6,246 nucleotides of DNA from an uncultured Roseiflexaceae bacterium (GTDB lineage Bacteria > Chloroflexota > Chloroflexia > Chloroflexales > Roseiflexaceae). The notes below the pieces were generated by a model that was not told where the DNA came from, did not search any database, and saw nothing but the letters and a program-made list of their open reading frames with translations. A program made the translations under genes and the position numbers. Numbering within the stretch: the first letter of the stretch is position 1; each line of letters opens with the position of its first letter. The stretch covers positions 1 to 6,246 of the forward strand of contig CAIZHO010000004.1 of NCBI GenBank assembly GCA_903932805.1, written 5' to 3'. Below are positions 6,125 through 6,246 of this stretch, one piece after another.

Positions 6125-6246
6125 ACGCCTATTTGCGGTGTTCTGGACGCGTTTGCCATTGTAAATAAGACAATTGACATCGAATTGGAAGGTCAAACTT
6201 TTAATAGCTTAGAAGAAGCTATGTTAGACGAAAAGAAAAGAAGAAA
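6125..6246 (+). CDS. Start of an unidentified AT-rich reading frame (cut by window end)
   Basis: One plus-strand frame is open from 6125 (after TAG at 6122-6124) to the window end, 40 codons. From 6158 it reads IVNKTIDIELEGQTF and continues with a Glu/Lys/Arg-rich, apparently helical stretch NSLEEAMLDEKKRR. The pattern of a short beta-like segment followed by a charged amphipathic helix is protein-like, and the two other plus frames and the minus strand contain stops here. GC is about 29% from 6158 on, against about 54% just before. There is no ATG, GTG or TTG start upstream of residue I at 6158: options are a rare ATT at 6158, CTG at 6143, or an internal ATG at 6221 with AGAAG at 6211-6215 before it. 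The layout loosely recalls N-termini of some transposases (ISLre2/UPF0236-like), but I do not recognise it. It could also be a remnant. Confidence 0.3.
6204..6222. repeat. Perfect 7-bp inverted repeat with 5-base loop
   Basis: ATAGCTT (6204-6210), loop AGAAG, AAGCTAT (6216-6222). The arms are exact complements. No T-run follows on either strand, so it is not a standard intrinsic terminator. It lies inside the unidentified AT-rich reading frame and just before an ATG at 6221, so it could be incidental, or could mask that start in RNA. Confidence 0.4.

Noticed and set aside
6174..6205. Plus-strand promoter with TTGACA at 6174-6179
   Set aside because: The -35 match is perfect, but no good -10 follows: TTTAAT at 6200-6205 is 20 bases away, and CTTTTA at 18 bases is poor. 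Such matches are common by chance in AT-rich DNA.

Overview
The window is a gene-dense, mid-GC stretch of bacterial chromosome. It has two convergent gene blocks that meet tail to tail, and a short AT-rich tail at the right edge that looks compositionally foreign. There are no RNA genes, CRISPR arrays or complete mobile elements that I can see. Gene content (CocE/NonD hydrolase, L-fuconate dehydratase, fused binding-protein-dependent permease, GT4 glycosyltransferase, GlcF-type iron-sulfur protein), together with mixed SD-led and overlapping starts, fits a heterotrophic or metabolically flexible bacterium. Chloroflexota would be a reasonable guess from general impression, but no marker gene here settles the phylum.

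Plus-strand block (2-3561): the C-terminal 221 residues of a CocE/NonD-family serine hydrolase (its catalytic domain lies off the left edge), then after 24 bases with a good ribosome binding site an intact L-fuconate dehydratase (fucD-like, 440 aa, all expected enolase-superfamily active-site residues present), then with overlapping stop/start an intact two-domain ABC permease of the ThiP/FbpB type (516 aa). The tight spacing indicates one transcript. The permease has no ATPase or solute-binding partner in the window, and none can follow it in the same operon because the next gene is convergent.

Minus-strand block (3558-6079): a GlcF-like protein (two 4Fe-4S clusters plus two CCG domains, 440 aa) is transcribed first, from a recognisable extended -10 promoter with a short SD-bearing leader. 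It overlaps by ATGA with a 400 aa GT4 glycosyltransferase. The two blocks meet so closely that the permease and glycosyltransferase stop codons overlap in the four bases CTAA at 3558-3561.

Right edge (6080-6246): leader and promoter of the glcF-like gene, then a sharp drop from about 54% GC (6121-6157) to about 29% GC (6158-6246, hand count). A plus-strand reading frame stays open from 6125 to the window end and is protein-like (charged, Glu/Lys rich), but lacks a normal start codon. This is the part most likely to be the edge of something acquired. I found no convincing novel system; the most notable points are the odd gene pairings, the overlap architecture and this edge.
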